DNA from: an uncultured Pelagibacteraceae bacterium
Lineage (GTDB): Bacteria > Pseudomonadota > Alphaproteobacteria > Pelagibacterales > Pelagibacteraceae
DNA: 64,000 nucleotides
Direction of reading: 5' to 3'
Assembly: GCA_902571015.1 (NCBI GenBank)
Contig: CACGAC010000005.1
Coordinates: 1 to 64,000 of the forward strand
Shown here: positions 39,984-48,728 of the stretch, piece by piece
Numbering within the stretch: position 1 is the stretch's first letter
How the letters are laid out: each line of letters starts with the position of its first letter
Position numbers and translations under genes: made by a program
The notes under the pieces: model-generated
Databases searched by the model: none
The model's input: the letters and a program-made list of their open reading frames with translations, nothing else
Told to the model about the DNA's origin: nothing

Positions 39984-41677
39984 TTAAAAAAAAAATAGAT
40001 AAACTTCGAAGTCAATTTATAAAATATGGAATTGATGGATATATTGTACCAAAAAATGATGAATTTTTTTCTGAATATTCTAATAAAGATAGACTTAAAT
40101 TTATTTCAAATTTTTCAGGATCTGCAGGTTATGCGGTAATTTTAAAAGATAGAAATTATCTATTTGTTGATGGGAGATACACAATTCAAGGAAAAATTGA
40201 GAGTGGTAAGGACTACAAAATTTTAGATTATTTAAAAATTATCAACACAAATGTTTTTAAAAATTTAAATTTGGGGATTGATCCTTCATTATTTACCTCA
40301 AACCAAATAAAAAAATTTTTCTTAAAATATAATAAAATTACTATTATTGAGGAAAATCTTATTGATAAAATTTCCAAAATACAAAGTAAAAAAGGGTCTT
40401 CTTTTTATTCTCTAGACAAAAAAATAACTGGTGAGAGCCATGTTAAAAAAATTTCTAGAGTTTCGTCTTACTTAAAAAAAAATAAATATGATTATTTATT
40501 TGTAACAGCGCCGGAAAATATTGCTTGGTTATTAAATATTAGAGGACACGATAATCCTACCAGTCCAGTACCAAATAGCAATCTTTTGCTTACTAAAGAA
40601 AAACATATTTTTTTATTTGTTAACAAAGATAAGACAAATAAAATAGTAAAAGAAAAAAAACTTAGACAAAACCAGATAATTGATCCAAGTCATATTTCAA
40701 ATTTTTTTGATAAGTTAAAAAAGGGATCTATTTTATTAGATGAAAAAACATGTTCTTTTTATTTAGAAAAAATAATAGAAAAAAAATTTGAAATAACAAA
40801 AAAAGAAGATCCCATTTATATTTTAAAATCTATCAAAAATAATATTGAAATTAAAAATATGATTAACGCACACATTATAGATGGAGTTGCATTAACAAAA
40901 TTTATTTATTGGATTAAAAATTTAAAAAAATTGAATATAACCGAAGTCGATGCTCAGAATAAATTAGAAAAAATTAGAAGAATGAGTTCAAAATATTTAT
41001 TTCCAAGTTTTAACACTATTGCAGGTAGTGGAAAAAATGGAGCAATAGTTCATTATAGAGCTACAAAAAATAATACAAAGCTCTTAAAAAAAAATGAAAT
41101 ATTCCTATGTGACTCTGGTGGTCAATATAAATTTGGTACAACAGATGTAACAAGAACTATCTGTTTTGAAAATCAAAATAAGAATATAAAGAATATTTTT
41201 ACAAATGTTTTAAAAGGACATATTGCTGTTGCTCAAACTGACCTTAATAAAAAAAAAACTGGAAAACTCATTGACAAAGATGCAAGAAAATTTCTTAAAA
41301 AGGACCATCTAGATTATAGCCATGGCACAGGACATGGAGTTGGTTTTTTTCTTAATGTTCATGAGGGACCTCAAGCTATCTCAAAATCTAATTCAGTAAA
41401 AATTCAAAAAGGTATGATACTTAGTAATGAACCAGGTTATTATAAAAAAGATAAATTTGGAATTCGTATTGAAAACTTAGTTTATGTAAAAAAAATTGGT
41501 AGAAAATTAGGTTTTGAAAATTTAACTTTAGCTCCAATAGAAAAAGAGTTAATCAATTTTAATCTCCTAACCAATCAAGAAAAAAACTATCTTTTTAATT
41601 ATCATTTAAAAGTTTACTCAAAAATATCTCCATTTTTAAATAGAAATGAAAAAAAATGGTTAGCAAGTTTTATTTAA
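39980..41677 (+). CDS. pepP: Xaa-Pro aminopeptidase (aminopeptidase P family)
   Basis: This M24B metallopeptidase removes N-terminal residues before proline. The 565-residue length and three-domain plan (two creatinase-like N-terminal domains, about 1-300, and a pita-bread catalytic domain) match the long, cytosolic aminopeptidase P form. Metal ligands can be placed in FLCDSGGQYKFGTTDVTRTI (two Asp), YSHGTGHGVGFFLNVHEGP (His), SNEPGYYKKDKFGIRIEN (two Glu). It is translationally coupled to uvrD through an ATGA overlap and converges with ligA over 8 bases. Confidence 0.92.
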   Translation: MIKKKIDKLRSQFIKYGIDGYIVPKNDEFFSEYSNKDRLKFISNFSGSAGYAVILKDRNYLFVDGRYTIQGKIESGKDYKILDYLKIINTNVFKNLNLGIDPSLFTSNQIKKFFLKYNKITIIEENLIDKISKIQSKKGSSFYSLDKKITGESHVKKISRVSSYLKKNKYDYLFVTAPENIAWLLNIRGHDNPTSPVPNSNLLLTKEKHIFLFVNKDKTNKIVKEKKLRQNQIIDPSHISNFFDKLKKGSILLDEKTCSFYLEKIIEKKFEITKKEDPIYILKSIKNNIEIKNMINAHIIDGVALTKFIYWIKNLKKLNITEVDAQNKLEKIRRMSSKYLFPSFNTIAGSGKNGAIVHYRATKNNTKLLKKNEIFLCDSGGQYKFGTTDVTRTICFENQNKNIKNIFTNVLKGHIAVAQTDLNKKKTGKLIDKDARKFLKKDHLDYSHGTGHGVGFFLNVHEGPQAISKSNSVKIQKGMILSNEPGYYKKDKFGIRIENLVYVKKIGRKLGFENLTLAPIEKELINFNLLTNQEKNYLFNYHLKVYSKISPFLNRNEKKWLASFI

Positions 41678-43691
41678 GCATCCTTAGCCAAGAAGACTGG
41701 TCTAAAATTTTTACACCCAAATTTTTTGCTTCATCGACTTTCCTATTGGTTGGTTTTTCACCAATGATAAGATAATCAAGTTTTTTTGTAACATTGCTAA
41801 CTATTGATCCTGAATTTTGCTCTATTAAAGATTTTGCTTCAGAACGGCTCATGTTTAATAGTTTACCTGTAAACATAAATGTTTTGTTTTTAAGTAGACC
41901 ACCAACTTTGGGTGTTTCTGCGTCTTTTACTTCAAGTATTTCATCCAAATTTTTCAACACCTTTAAATTTGTATCGTTGTTAAAAAAATTTTTAATTGAA
42001 TTAATCTGAGTTTCACCTATTCCATCAATATTTATTAGATCATCAAAATTATTTTTTTTTGATAGTGCTAAAAAATTTTTAAATGATTTTAAGTTCTTAG
42101 ATATGATTTTAGCATTTTCTAAACCAATGTGCCTAATACCTAGAGAATAGACAAATTTTTCAAAAGAAATTTTTTTTCTTAAATTTATCGAATATTTTAA
42201 ATTAGCAACTGATTGTTTACCCCACCCATCCAAACTTTCAATTTTTTTAAAATCAAGTTTGAATATGTCTGGTGGGAGTTTGATTAAATTCAAGTTCCAA
42301 AAATTTTCAACTATCTTTTTACCAAAACCTTCAATGTTAAAAGCTTCTTTTGAAACAAAATGTTTAATTTTTTCTATAGACATTTTTTCACACTCATATC
42401 CCTCACTAGAGCATCTTCTTACTGCATCCTCCTTTTTAGTTGTAAAGTTAAAATCTTTTATAGTTTTTGATCCGCAAGATGGACATTTAAGAGGAAAATT
42501 AAATTTTTTTGAATCCTTATTCCTCTTTTTTAGATCTACAGAAATTACATGTGGTATTACATCGCCAGCTCTTTCAATTAAAACTGTATCATTCACTCTT
42601 ATGTCTTTTCTATTTATTTCTTCTTCATTATGTAAAGTTGCATTAGAGACAACTACTCCTCCAATATTTACAGGATTGATTTTTGCTACAGGTGTTAATG
42701 CACCAGTTCTACCAATTTGAATCTCTATATCTTTTATTTTTGAAATTCCGCTATTGGCTGAAAATTTGTGAGCGATAGCCCATCTAGGAGCGTTAGCAAC
42801 ATTCCCTAATCTTTTTTGTAATTGAAGATTGTTAACTTTATAGACGATCCCATCAATATCGAAATCAATATCACCTCTTTTTTTTTCGATTTCGTAATAA
42901 TTGGTCATTAAATTCTCTATTTTTTCAAGAGTTTTATTTAGAGGATTAGTTTTGAAACCCCATTCCTTTAAATTTTCTAAATATTCATCTTGTGATGTAA
43001 CTTTCAAACCTTTTTCATAACCAAACGTATAAGCAATAAATTTTAAAGGAATTTTATTTGTTTCTTTGGGATCTTTTTGTCTTAAAGATCCAGAGGCCGC
43101 ATTTCTTGGATTTGCAAACTTATTTTTTAATTTCTCAAAATCACTATTTTGGATAAATACTTCACCTCTTATATCAATTTCTTTTGGAAAATTTTTTGAC
43201 TTTATATGATATGGAATATCTTTAATGGTTTTTAAATTTTCTGTAATATCTTCTCCCTCTTTTCCATCACCTCTGGACAGACCAGTAATAAATTTCCCAT
43301 CTTTGTATATTAAGGATGCTGATATACCATCAATTTTAGGTTCAGCGCTGTATTTTATATTAAAATTTCTGTCTTCATTCAAAAAATTCAAAATTTTTTT
43401 TTCAAAATTTATTAGGTCATTTTCATCAAAAGCATTACTCAAGGAAAGCATTGGAACTTTATGTTTTACTTTTTTGAAAATTTTAGATGGTTTAAAACCC
43501 ACCGAATTTGATGGAGAATTCGCACTATTTAGATATTTATATTTTTTCTCTAATTCAATTATTTCTAACTTTAATAAATCAAAATCATTATCTGAAATTA
43601 TTGGTTCATTTAAATTATAGTAATATTCATTATATTTCTTAAATAATTTTATTTTTTTTTGATATTTTTGGTTAATTTTTTCATCAGTCAT
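41670..43691 (-). CDS. ligA: NAD-dependent DNA ligase
   Basis: LigA seals nicks in replication and repair. The 673-residue length is standard. The adenylation motif EPKIDGIS (Lys nucleophile, about residue 118) is clear; the NAD-binding Ia domain begins the protein. A zinc finger shows two Cys pairs (CPSCGSK and CSSEGYEC, about 404-426), then helix-hairpin-helix repeats, and a C-terminal BRCT domain (about 590-673). It follows bamD with a two-base gap. In many alphaproteobacteria recN lies between these two; it is missing here. Confidence 0.97.
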   Translation of the reverse strand: MTDEKINQKYQKKIKLFKKYNEYYYNLNEPIISDNDFDLLKLEIIELEKKYKYLNSANSPSNSVGFKPSKIFKKVKHKVPMLSLSNAFDENDLINFEKKILNFLNEDRNFNIKYSAEPKIDGISASLIYKDGKFITGLSRGDGKEGEDITENLKTIKDIPYHIKSKNFPKEIDIRGEVFIQNSDFEKLKNKFANPRNAASGSLRQKDPKETNKIPLKFIAYTFGYEKGLKVTSQDEYLENLKEWGFKTNPLNKTLEKIENLMTNYYEIEKKRGDIDFDIDGIVYKVNNLQLQKRLGNVANAPRWAIAHKFSANSGISKIKDIEIQIGRTGALTPVAKINPVNIGGVVVSNATLHNEEEINRKDIRVNDTVLIERAGDVIPHVISVDLKKRNKDSKKFNFPLKCPSCGSKTIKDFNFTTKKEDAVRRCSSEGYECEKMSIEKIKHFVSKEAFNIEGFGKKIVENFWNLNLIKLPPDIFKLDFKKIESLDGWGKQSVANLKYSINLRKKISFEKFVYSLGIRHIGLENAKIISKNLKSFKNFLALSKKNNFDDLINIDGIGETQINSIKNFFNNDTNLKVLKNLDEILEVKDAETPKVGGLLKNKTFMFTGKLLNMSRSEAKSLIEQNSGSIVSNVTKKLDYLIIGEKPTNRKVDEAKNLGVKILDQSSWLRMLK

Positions 43692-43693
43692 TT

Positions 43694-44539
43694 TTAAAAT
43701 AAACTTTTTATTTTACCCAAAATTTTACTACTTTCTTTTTTATTCTTTGGAATGAGTTTTTCATATTTTTTATTAAAAATTTTGTATGTCTCCTCGTACC
43801 ATTCACTAGAGTTATAATTATACCCTAACAAAGATGCATATTTTAAAGACTCATCTTCCATTCCCAAAAAATGATATATTTCGACTAACCGATGTAATGC
43901 TTCCTCTACATGAATTGTGGTCTCATACTGCTCTAAAACATTTTTGAATCTATTGAGAGCAGGTATCCATTTTTTCTTTTTAATATAGTGTCTTCCGAGA
44001 TAAACTTCTTTTGCAGCTAAAATATCATTTATTAAATCGATTTTAAACCTAGCATCGTAAGCGTAATCACTTTTGGGATAATTTTCTATAATGAAATTAA
44101 GTTCATTTTTGGATAATATTAATGGTGCTAAATCTCTTTTTTCACCCTCAATTGTTTCATAGTAACACATGGCCAAAAGATAATGAGCATAAGCCTTATT
44201 TTTATCATTTGGATAAGTTTTAAAATATCTTTTGAGATTTTCTATTGCTAGAGAATAATAATCTTGCATATAATATGAATAAGATGCCATCAAGACAGAT
44301 TTAGGAGCCCATTGCGATTGGGGAAACAAAATCTCTGCCTCTAGAAATTTTTTACTTGCTAGAAAGTAATCACCAATTTCAATTGAGTTCATGCCTTCCT
44401 CATAATTAGAAATCATTTCTTGTTTTTGATTTTTTTCTTTTACTAAAACAGTTTTTTCTTGATCTTTGCTACATGAATATAAAAATATAAAAAAAATAAA
44501 AAATATCGTAATTTTATATTTTAGTATTTTTACTGTCAT
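43694..44539 (-). CDS. bamD: Outer-membrane assembly lipoprotein BamD
   Basis: BamD is an outer-membrane lipoprotein of the BAM complex that inserts beta-barrel proteins. The 281-residue protein has a signal peptide with a lipobox (LYSCSKD, Cys23) and a TPR solenoid: GMNSIEIGDYFLASKKFLEAE (repeat one) and later repeats, with YPKSDYAYDARFKIDLIND, typical of BamD. The window encodes at least three barrel proteins that would need it. It is 34 bases downstream of lpxC and two bases before ligA. Confidence 0.92.
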   Translation of the reverse strand: MTVKILKYKITIFFIFFIFLYSCSKDQEKTVLVKEKNQKQEMISNYEEGMNSIEIGDYFLASKKFLEAEILFPQSQWAPKSVLMASYSYYMQDYYSLAIENLKRYFKTYPNDKNKAYAHYLLAMCYYETIEGEKRDLAPLILSKNELNFIIENYPKSDYAYDARFKIDLINDILAAKEVYLGRHYIKKKKWIPALNRFKNVLEQYETTIHVEEALHRLVEIYHFLGMEDESLKYASLLGYNYNSSEWYEETYKIFNKKYEKLIPKNKKESSKILGKIKSLF

Positions 44540-44573
44540 ATATTTTAAAAAAAATTATTAAGATAAATATAAG

Positions 44574-45494
44574 TTATGCTATTGATCTAAGCAAACTTCT
44601 ATTTATTAATGTATGTGGAAGTGTTCTTTCTTGAATTTCGATAATTGAAAAATTTTCGTTATTTTCAAATACTTTTCTTAACAAACTATTTGTAAGATAA
44701 TGACCGCCCTGTGAACAATTAACACTGGCTAACATTCTGTAGCCAGTTGTATATAGGTCTCCAATACAATCTAGTATTTTGTGATTTACAAATTCTTTTG
44801 AATTTCTTAAACCCTCTGAATTTAACACTTCCCCACCTTTAACAACTACCGCATTTTCTAAACTTCCACCTTTGGCAAGACCATTTTTTTTGATTTTTTC
44901 TATGTCTTCGTAAAGACAGAAAGTTCTTGATTCAAAAATTTCTGTTAGATCATCCTCATAAACATTTTTTTTGTTTCTTTGATTTCCAATAATTTGATTT
45001 TGATATTTTAATTCAAAATCGATGTCCAAACTTAATTTTGAAGGTTCAATTGAAATAAATTTATCACCATTTTTGAATTCAATTTTTTTGTGAATCTTAA
45101 TTATTTTGATAGGTTTATTACTTAGCTCTAAACCTGTGGTTAATATTTCTTCTATAAAAACTTTCGCTGAACCATCTAAAATTGGTACTTCCTCATTATC
45201 AATTTCAATCAATGCATTATCAATTCCAATTCCAAATAAAGCCCCCATTAAATGCTCAATAGTAGAAACTTTCACTCCATTACTATTACTGATAGTGGTG
45301 TTCAAAGCTGTATTACTCACATTCATAAAATTTGGGTAAATTAGATTGTTGTTTTTTAGATCTATTCTTTTGAATACAATGCCAGTGTCTGGACTTGATG
45401 GTTTGACACAAATCTTAGCTGGTTTTCCTGAATGAAGACCTATACCACTGAAGGATACAGGATTTTTAATAGTTTTTTGGTTTAATAAAGACAC
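44574..45494 (-). CDS. lpxC: UDP-3-O-acyl-N-acetylglucosamine deacetylase
   Basis: LpxC is the committed step of lipid A synthesis. The 306-residue protein contains IEHLMGALFGIGIDNALIEI (zinc-binding His and following strand, about 79-98), SRTFCLYEDI and the C-terminal NHKILDCIGDLYTTGYRM, which holds the second His and Asp zinc ligands. The start is a GTG at 45494; an ATG two bases upstream is out of frame. It follows the ftsA-like gene by 63 bases that include an AT palindrome (45516-45531). In other alphaproteobacteria ftsZ stands between ftsA and lpxC; here it does not. Confidence 0.96.
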   Translation of the reverse strand: MSLLNQKTIKNPVSFSGIGLHSGKPAKICVKPSSPDTGIVFKRIDLKNNNLIYPNFMNVSNTALNTTISNSNGVKVSTIEHLMGALFGIGIDNALIEIDNEEVPILDGSAKVFIEEILTTGLELSNKPIKIIKIHKKIEFKNGDKFISIEPSKLSLDIDFELKYQNQIIGNQRNKKNVYEDDLTEIFESRTFCLYEDIEKIKKNGLAKGGSLENAVVVKGGEVLNSEGLRNSKEFVNHKILDCIGDLYTTGYRMLASVNCSQGGHYLTNSLLRKVFENNENFSIIEIQERTLPHTLINRSLLRSIA

Positions 45495-45557
45495 ATAGAA
45501 CTTTTAGTCTGGTAATTTTTAAATTTAAAAACAACAAATATTACAAGAAAATACGAG

Positions 45558-46259
45558 TTAGTTAAAAAAATTAAAGAATCTCTCAAAAAATCCTAATTTT
45601 TTTGAGTATTTATTTGTGATATATACCTCATTTTGATTAAAACCATCTAAGATTTTTTGCGCCATCACATACAAATTATCATTTTCATTATCTAAAAAAC
45701 TATTTAAGTAATCTAGGCTCAATATTTTATCCAAAGATATTTGGTATTTTCTAAGAACATCTTCAATAGTTTTTGAGATCCGTTTAGGTATACATATATA
45801 ACTAACTTCAATAGAAAGACTATTACAATTTTTTTTTTCTGGTAAAGTTTCAAAGTAAGTTCCATCAATATAAAACTTATCAATCTTCATATGAAGAATA
45901 TCAAGATCTTCTAGAGTTTTGTTACAGCAACTTTTTGCCTCTAATATTAATTTATGTATAGAATTAGAATCTATAATAATATTATCAAATTTATTTTTAA
46001 TAGATAAACAAATTGGAAAAATATTCTGATGATCAATAATCAAAAAAATATTTTTGACAAATTCATTAAGTTTTTTTTCTATCTTAAAAATATTTTCATT
46101 AAGGAAATTATCTAAAAACTCCAACTCGATTTGATTGTTCTGATTATTTCTTAATTTTTCTTCTTTATAAACAAACTCATTAGTAGAATTTATTGCAACA
46201 ATCGTAAATTTATTAATTCCTAAAAAAAGAAAAATCTTATTTTCTAAATTATTTACCAT
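45558..46259 (-). CDS. Reduced FtsA-like division protein (1C-type domain plus amphipathic helix)
   Basis: At the ftsA locus (after ftsQ, 11-base overlap) is a 233-residue protein, far shorter than FtsA (about 420). Residues 9-25 mimic the first FtsA strands but lack the phosphate-binding DIGTT. The middle resembles FtsA domain 1C: DSNSIHKLILEAK, then DILHMKIDKFYIDG (120-133), comparable to RVLHVIPQEYAID in E. coli FtsA, SLSIEVSYICIPKRISKTIEDVLRKYQISLDKIL for the following strand-helix pair. After residue about 195 the ATPase subdomains 2A/2B are missing. It ends KKLGFFERFFNFFN, an amphipathic helix like the FtsA membrane anchor. The assignment is by position and remote pattern. If right it cannot bind ATP in the normal way and lacks the FtsZ-binding 2B part. 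Confidence 0.55.
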   Translation of the reverse strand: MVNNLENKIFLFLGINKFTIVAINSTNEFVYKEEKLRNNQNNQIELEFLDNFLNENIFKIEKKLNEFVKNIFLIIDHQNIFPICLSIKNKFDNIIIDSNSIHKLILEAKSCCNKTLEDLDILHMKIDKFYIDGTYFETLPEKKNCNSLSIEVSYICIPKRISKTIEDVLRKYQISLDKILSLDYLNSFLDNENDNLYVMAQKILDGFNQNEVYITNKYSKKLGFFERFFNFFN

Positions 46260-46923
46260 TTAATATTATTTGATCTTTTTGACGGAAATCAATTACTAAT
46301 TTATTCTTAAACTCATCTTCATTAGATAAACGAACAAACAAGTTTAGATCTTCTTTAACATCATTTCTCGATAATTTTATCAAATATCCCTCTGATGTTT
46401 CAATATCCCATCTTTTTGATTTGAAATAATATAGATTTATTATTTTTTTAAAATCAAGGTTTGATTTATCAACTTCATTCTTAAATTTTAGAAATTCTTT
46501 AACATTTAAATCACCAAACACAAATGGTAGATCAGAAATTGAATAATCATTCAGAATTAATTTTCCATTTGATCCTATAAAATAATTGAAACCATTTTTT
46601 TTTGTTTGTGCAAGTATTTTTGTTTCCTTTATAAATATTTTTAAAGTTGAGGGATAATTTTTAAATATTTCAAAATGCTCAATAATATTAATCGAATTGA
46701 TCTTTTTTTTTAAATATTGTTTATCTAGATAAAAAATATTTTTAAAATTTGCATCATTAATAATACTTTCAATTTTTTTTCTCTCATTTAGATTTATACC
46801 AATAATCTCTATTTTATTTATTTTTGGAAAATTGAAATTCATCAATGAAATATTGTTTATTGATACAAGAAAACAAAATAGTAATAAGTAAATTATAATT
46901 TTTTTACTTATTAATAGATGCAT
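46249..46923 (-). CDS. ftsQ: Cell division protein FtsQ
   Basis: The 224-residue protein has one membrane helix (about 8-28) and a periplasmic POTRA domain, beginning FPKINKIEIIGINLNERKKIESII (about 33-56), followed by the INIIEHFEIFKNYPSTLKIFIKE phrase typical of FtsQ/DivIB. FtsQ bridges cytoplasmic and periplasmic division proteins and recruits FtsB-FtsL and FtsW-FtsI. It overlaps ddl by 20 bases and the ftsA-like gene by 11. It is a little shorter than usual, mainly in the cytoplasmic tail. Confidence 0.88.
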   Translation of the reverse strand: MHLLISKKIIIYLLLFCFLVSINNISLMNFNFPKINKIEIIGINLNERKKIESIINDANFKNIFYLDKQYLKKKINSINIIEHFEIFKNYPSTLKIFIKETKILAQTKKNGFNYFIGSNGKLILNDYSISDLPFVFGDLNVKEFLKFKNEVDKSNLDFKKIINLYYFKSKRWDIETSEGYLIKLSRNDVKEDLNLFVRLSNEDEFKNKLVIDFRQKDQIILNGK

Positions 46924-47818
46924 CTTTTAAAATTAATTTAATTAAATCTATGAAATTAATTCCAATATACGCTGATATCTCTGGAACTAAAGATAGTTTT
47001 GTCATTCCGGGCTGTGTATTTATTTCTAAAAGATAAAATTTACCCTTGAAATATTTAAAATCTGATCTTGTAACTCCTCTACATCCCATTAAGTTATGTG
47101 CTTTTAAAGTTATGTTCATAAGATCTTTGTATTTTCTTTTTGGTAAATCTACTGGAATAATATGTTCTGTCTTAGCATTAGAATTATACTTTGCTTGATA
47201 ATCATAAAATTTTCTCTTAGGTTTTAGCTCGATTGCTCCAAGTTTCTTCTTGCCAATTATAGCTGATTGAATTTCTCTTCCAGGAATAAACTGTTCAATC
47301 ATTATTTTTTTGTAATCTTTTAAAAATTTTAATTTTTTTGATAAATCATTTTTATTACAGATATACACATTCACACTTGAGCCTTCATTAGTTGGTTTAA
47401 TTACAACCGGAAAATTGAATTTTTTTTTAACAAAACTTATAAGCTCCTTATTAGTTTTATCAAAATTATAAATAAAATATTTGGGTGTCAAAATTTTATT
47501 TTTTAAAAATATTTTTTTCGAAATTTCTTTATCCATTGCCTTAGCAGAGGCAATAACACCCGAATGAGTGTAAGGTATTCCTATTGTTTCTAATATTGTT
47601 TGTATGTATCCGTCTTCACCAAACTGACCATGTAGAGCATTAAAAATGCAATTAGGTTTAAAGTTTTTAATTCTTGATAATAAATAATTATCTGGTTCGC
47701 ATGTTCTTACCAGATAATTATTTTTTTTTAATTCTTTAGCAACCTGTTTTCCTGTCTCTAAGCTGATAATTCTCTCTTTAGAAATACCACCTGAGATTAT
47801 CAAAATTTTTTTTTTCAA
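46904..47818 (-). CDS. ddl: D-alanine-D-alanine ligase
   Basis: Ddl joins two D-alanines with ATP for the peptidoglycan pentapeptide. The 304-residue protein contains the first ligase signature FNALHGQFGEDGYIQTILE (about 59-77), the ATP-grasp segment FPVVIKPTNEGSSVNV and the C-terminal signature LLEINTQPGMTKLS. It starts at a TTG codon (47818), one base after the murB stop; no ATG is available before the family N-terminus (KKKILIISGGIS). It overlaps ftsQ by 20 bases. Confidence 0.94.
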   Translation of the reverse strand: MKKKILIISGGISKERIISLETGKQVAKELKKNNYLVRTCEPDNYLLSRIKNFKPNCIFNALHGQFGEDGYIQTILETIGIPYTHSGVIASAKAMDKEISKKIFLKNKILTPKYFIYNFDKTNKELISFVKKKFNFPVVIKPTNEGSSVNVYICNKNDLSKKLKFLKDYKKIMIEQFIPGREIQSAIIGKKKLGAIELKPKRKFYDYQAKYNSNAKTEHIIPVDLPKRKYKDLMNITLKAHNLMGCRGVTRSDFKYFKGKFYLLEINTQPGMTKLSLVPEISAYIGINFIDLIKLILKDASINK

Positions 47819-47819
47819 T

Positions 47820-48728
47820 TTATTCTAATATTTTAATTTCTTTATCTAATTTTATACCAGTTTTTTCTAGAACTTTTTTAGAAACAAAATCAATTAATTT
47901 TTTCATATCATTGAAAGTTGCATTACCCTTATTTACAAAAAAGTTTGAATGTTTTTCTGAGATATGTGCATCACCAAACTTAGTATCAATAGAAACTGAT
48001 TCTCTTATCAACTCCCAAACTTTTTTATTCGTTTGATTTATTGGATTTTTAAAAGTGCTTCCACCAGTTTTAATTCTCATTGGTTGATTTTTTTCTTTTA
48101 AAGATTTCATTTTTATCACTTCACTATTTACTTTGTTGAAAGTGCTTTTAACTCCTTTGAAAGAAGCACTTAAAAAAATCAGATCATCAGATAAATCATT
48201 TTTTCTATAATCAAAATTTATTTCTTTTGATGGAATTGTTATTAAATTCCCTTTTTGATCTATAGCTTGAATTGAAAGAAGAATATCTTTAAATTCCTTT
48301 CCAAAACATCCGGCGTTCATCTTAATTCCCCCACCAATAGATCCTGGAATACATGATAAAAACTCAAATCCACTCAAATTATTTTCAGCAGCAAAACTAG
48401 ATAGACTATTATCTAAAACGCCACTTCCAGAAATTATTACGTCCTCTCTTAATAAAGATATTCTATTAAAATTTTTACTAAGCTTTATTACTACTCCATC
48501 AAAAATATTATCTGAGATTAAGGTGTTTGATCCTGCGCCAATGATAAAAATTTTTTCCTTATTATCGAGTAATTTGAGAAATTTAACTAAATCTTTTAAA
48601 TTTTCCGCCTTATAAAAAACTTTGGACTTTCCTCCAATATTAAACCAACTTTTTTTTTTTAAATCTTGATCATAAATTACATTTTTATCAAAGTCTTTTA
48701 ACAAATCTTTAAGTTGATGTATCTGCAT
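47820..48728 (-). CDS. murB: UDP-N-acetylmuramate dehydrogenase
   Basis: MurB reduces the enolpyruvyl group of UDP-GlcNAc-enolpyruvate with NADPH and FAD. The 302-residue protein shows KSWFNIGGKSKVF (FAD-binding entry), IIGAGSNTLISD, GIPGSIGGGIKMNAGCFG-like sequence (SCIPGSIGGGIKMNAGCFG, about 116-134) and FKNP (SGG-type loop TGGSTFKNP). These match a type I MurB. The ATG overlaps the murC stop by one base (TAATG). Confidence 0.96.
   Translation of the reverse strand: MQIHQLKDLLKDFDKNVIYDQDLKKKSWFNIGGKSKVFYKAENLKDLVKFLKLLDNKEKIFIIGAGSNTLISDNIFDGVVIKLSKNFNRISLLREDVIISGSGVLDNSLSSFAAENNLSGFEFLSCIPGSIGGGIKMNAGCFGKEFKDILLSIQAIDQKGNLITIPSKEINFDYRKNDLSDDLIFLSASFKGVKSTFNKVNSEVIKMKSLKEKNQPMRIKTGGSTFKNPINQTNKKVWELIRESVSIDTKFGDAHISEKHSNFFVNKGNATFNDMKKLIDFVSKKVLEKTGIKLDKEIKILE

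Noticed and set aside
42259-42720. Plus-strand open frame of 153 codons within ligA
   Set aside because: It is an antisense shadow of ligA, which has every ligase motif in the other frame.
45516-45531. AT palindrome between the ftsA-like gene and lpxC, as a terminator or operator
   Set aside because: All A-T, with no GC stem or distinct T-tract; not strong enough to call.
45558-46259. The gene being simply a pseudogene of ftsA
   Set aside because: It is an uninterrupted frame with proper overlaps and a plausible membrane-binding C-terminus; loss of the core by one clean deletion with maintained ends looks more like a functional reduced form, although decay remains possible.
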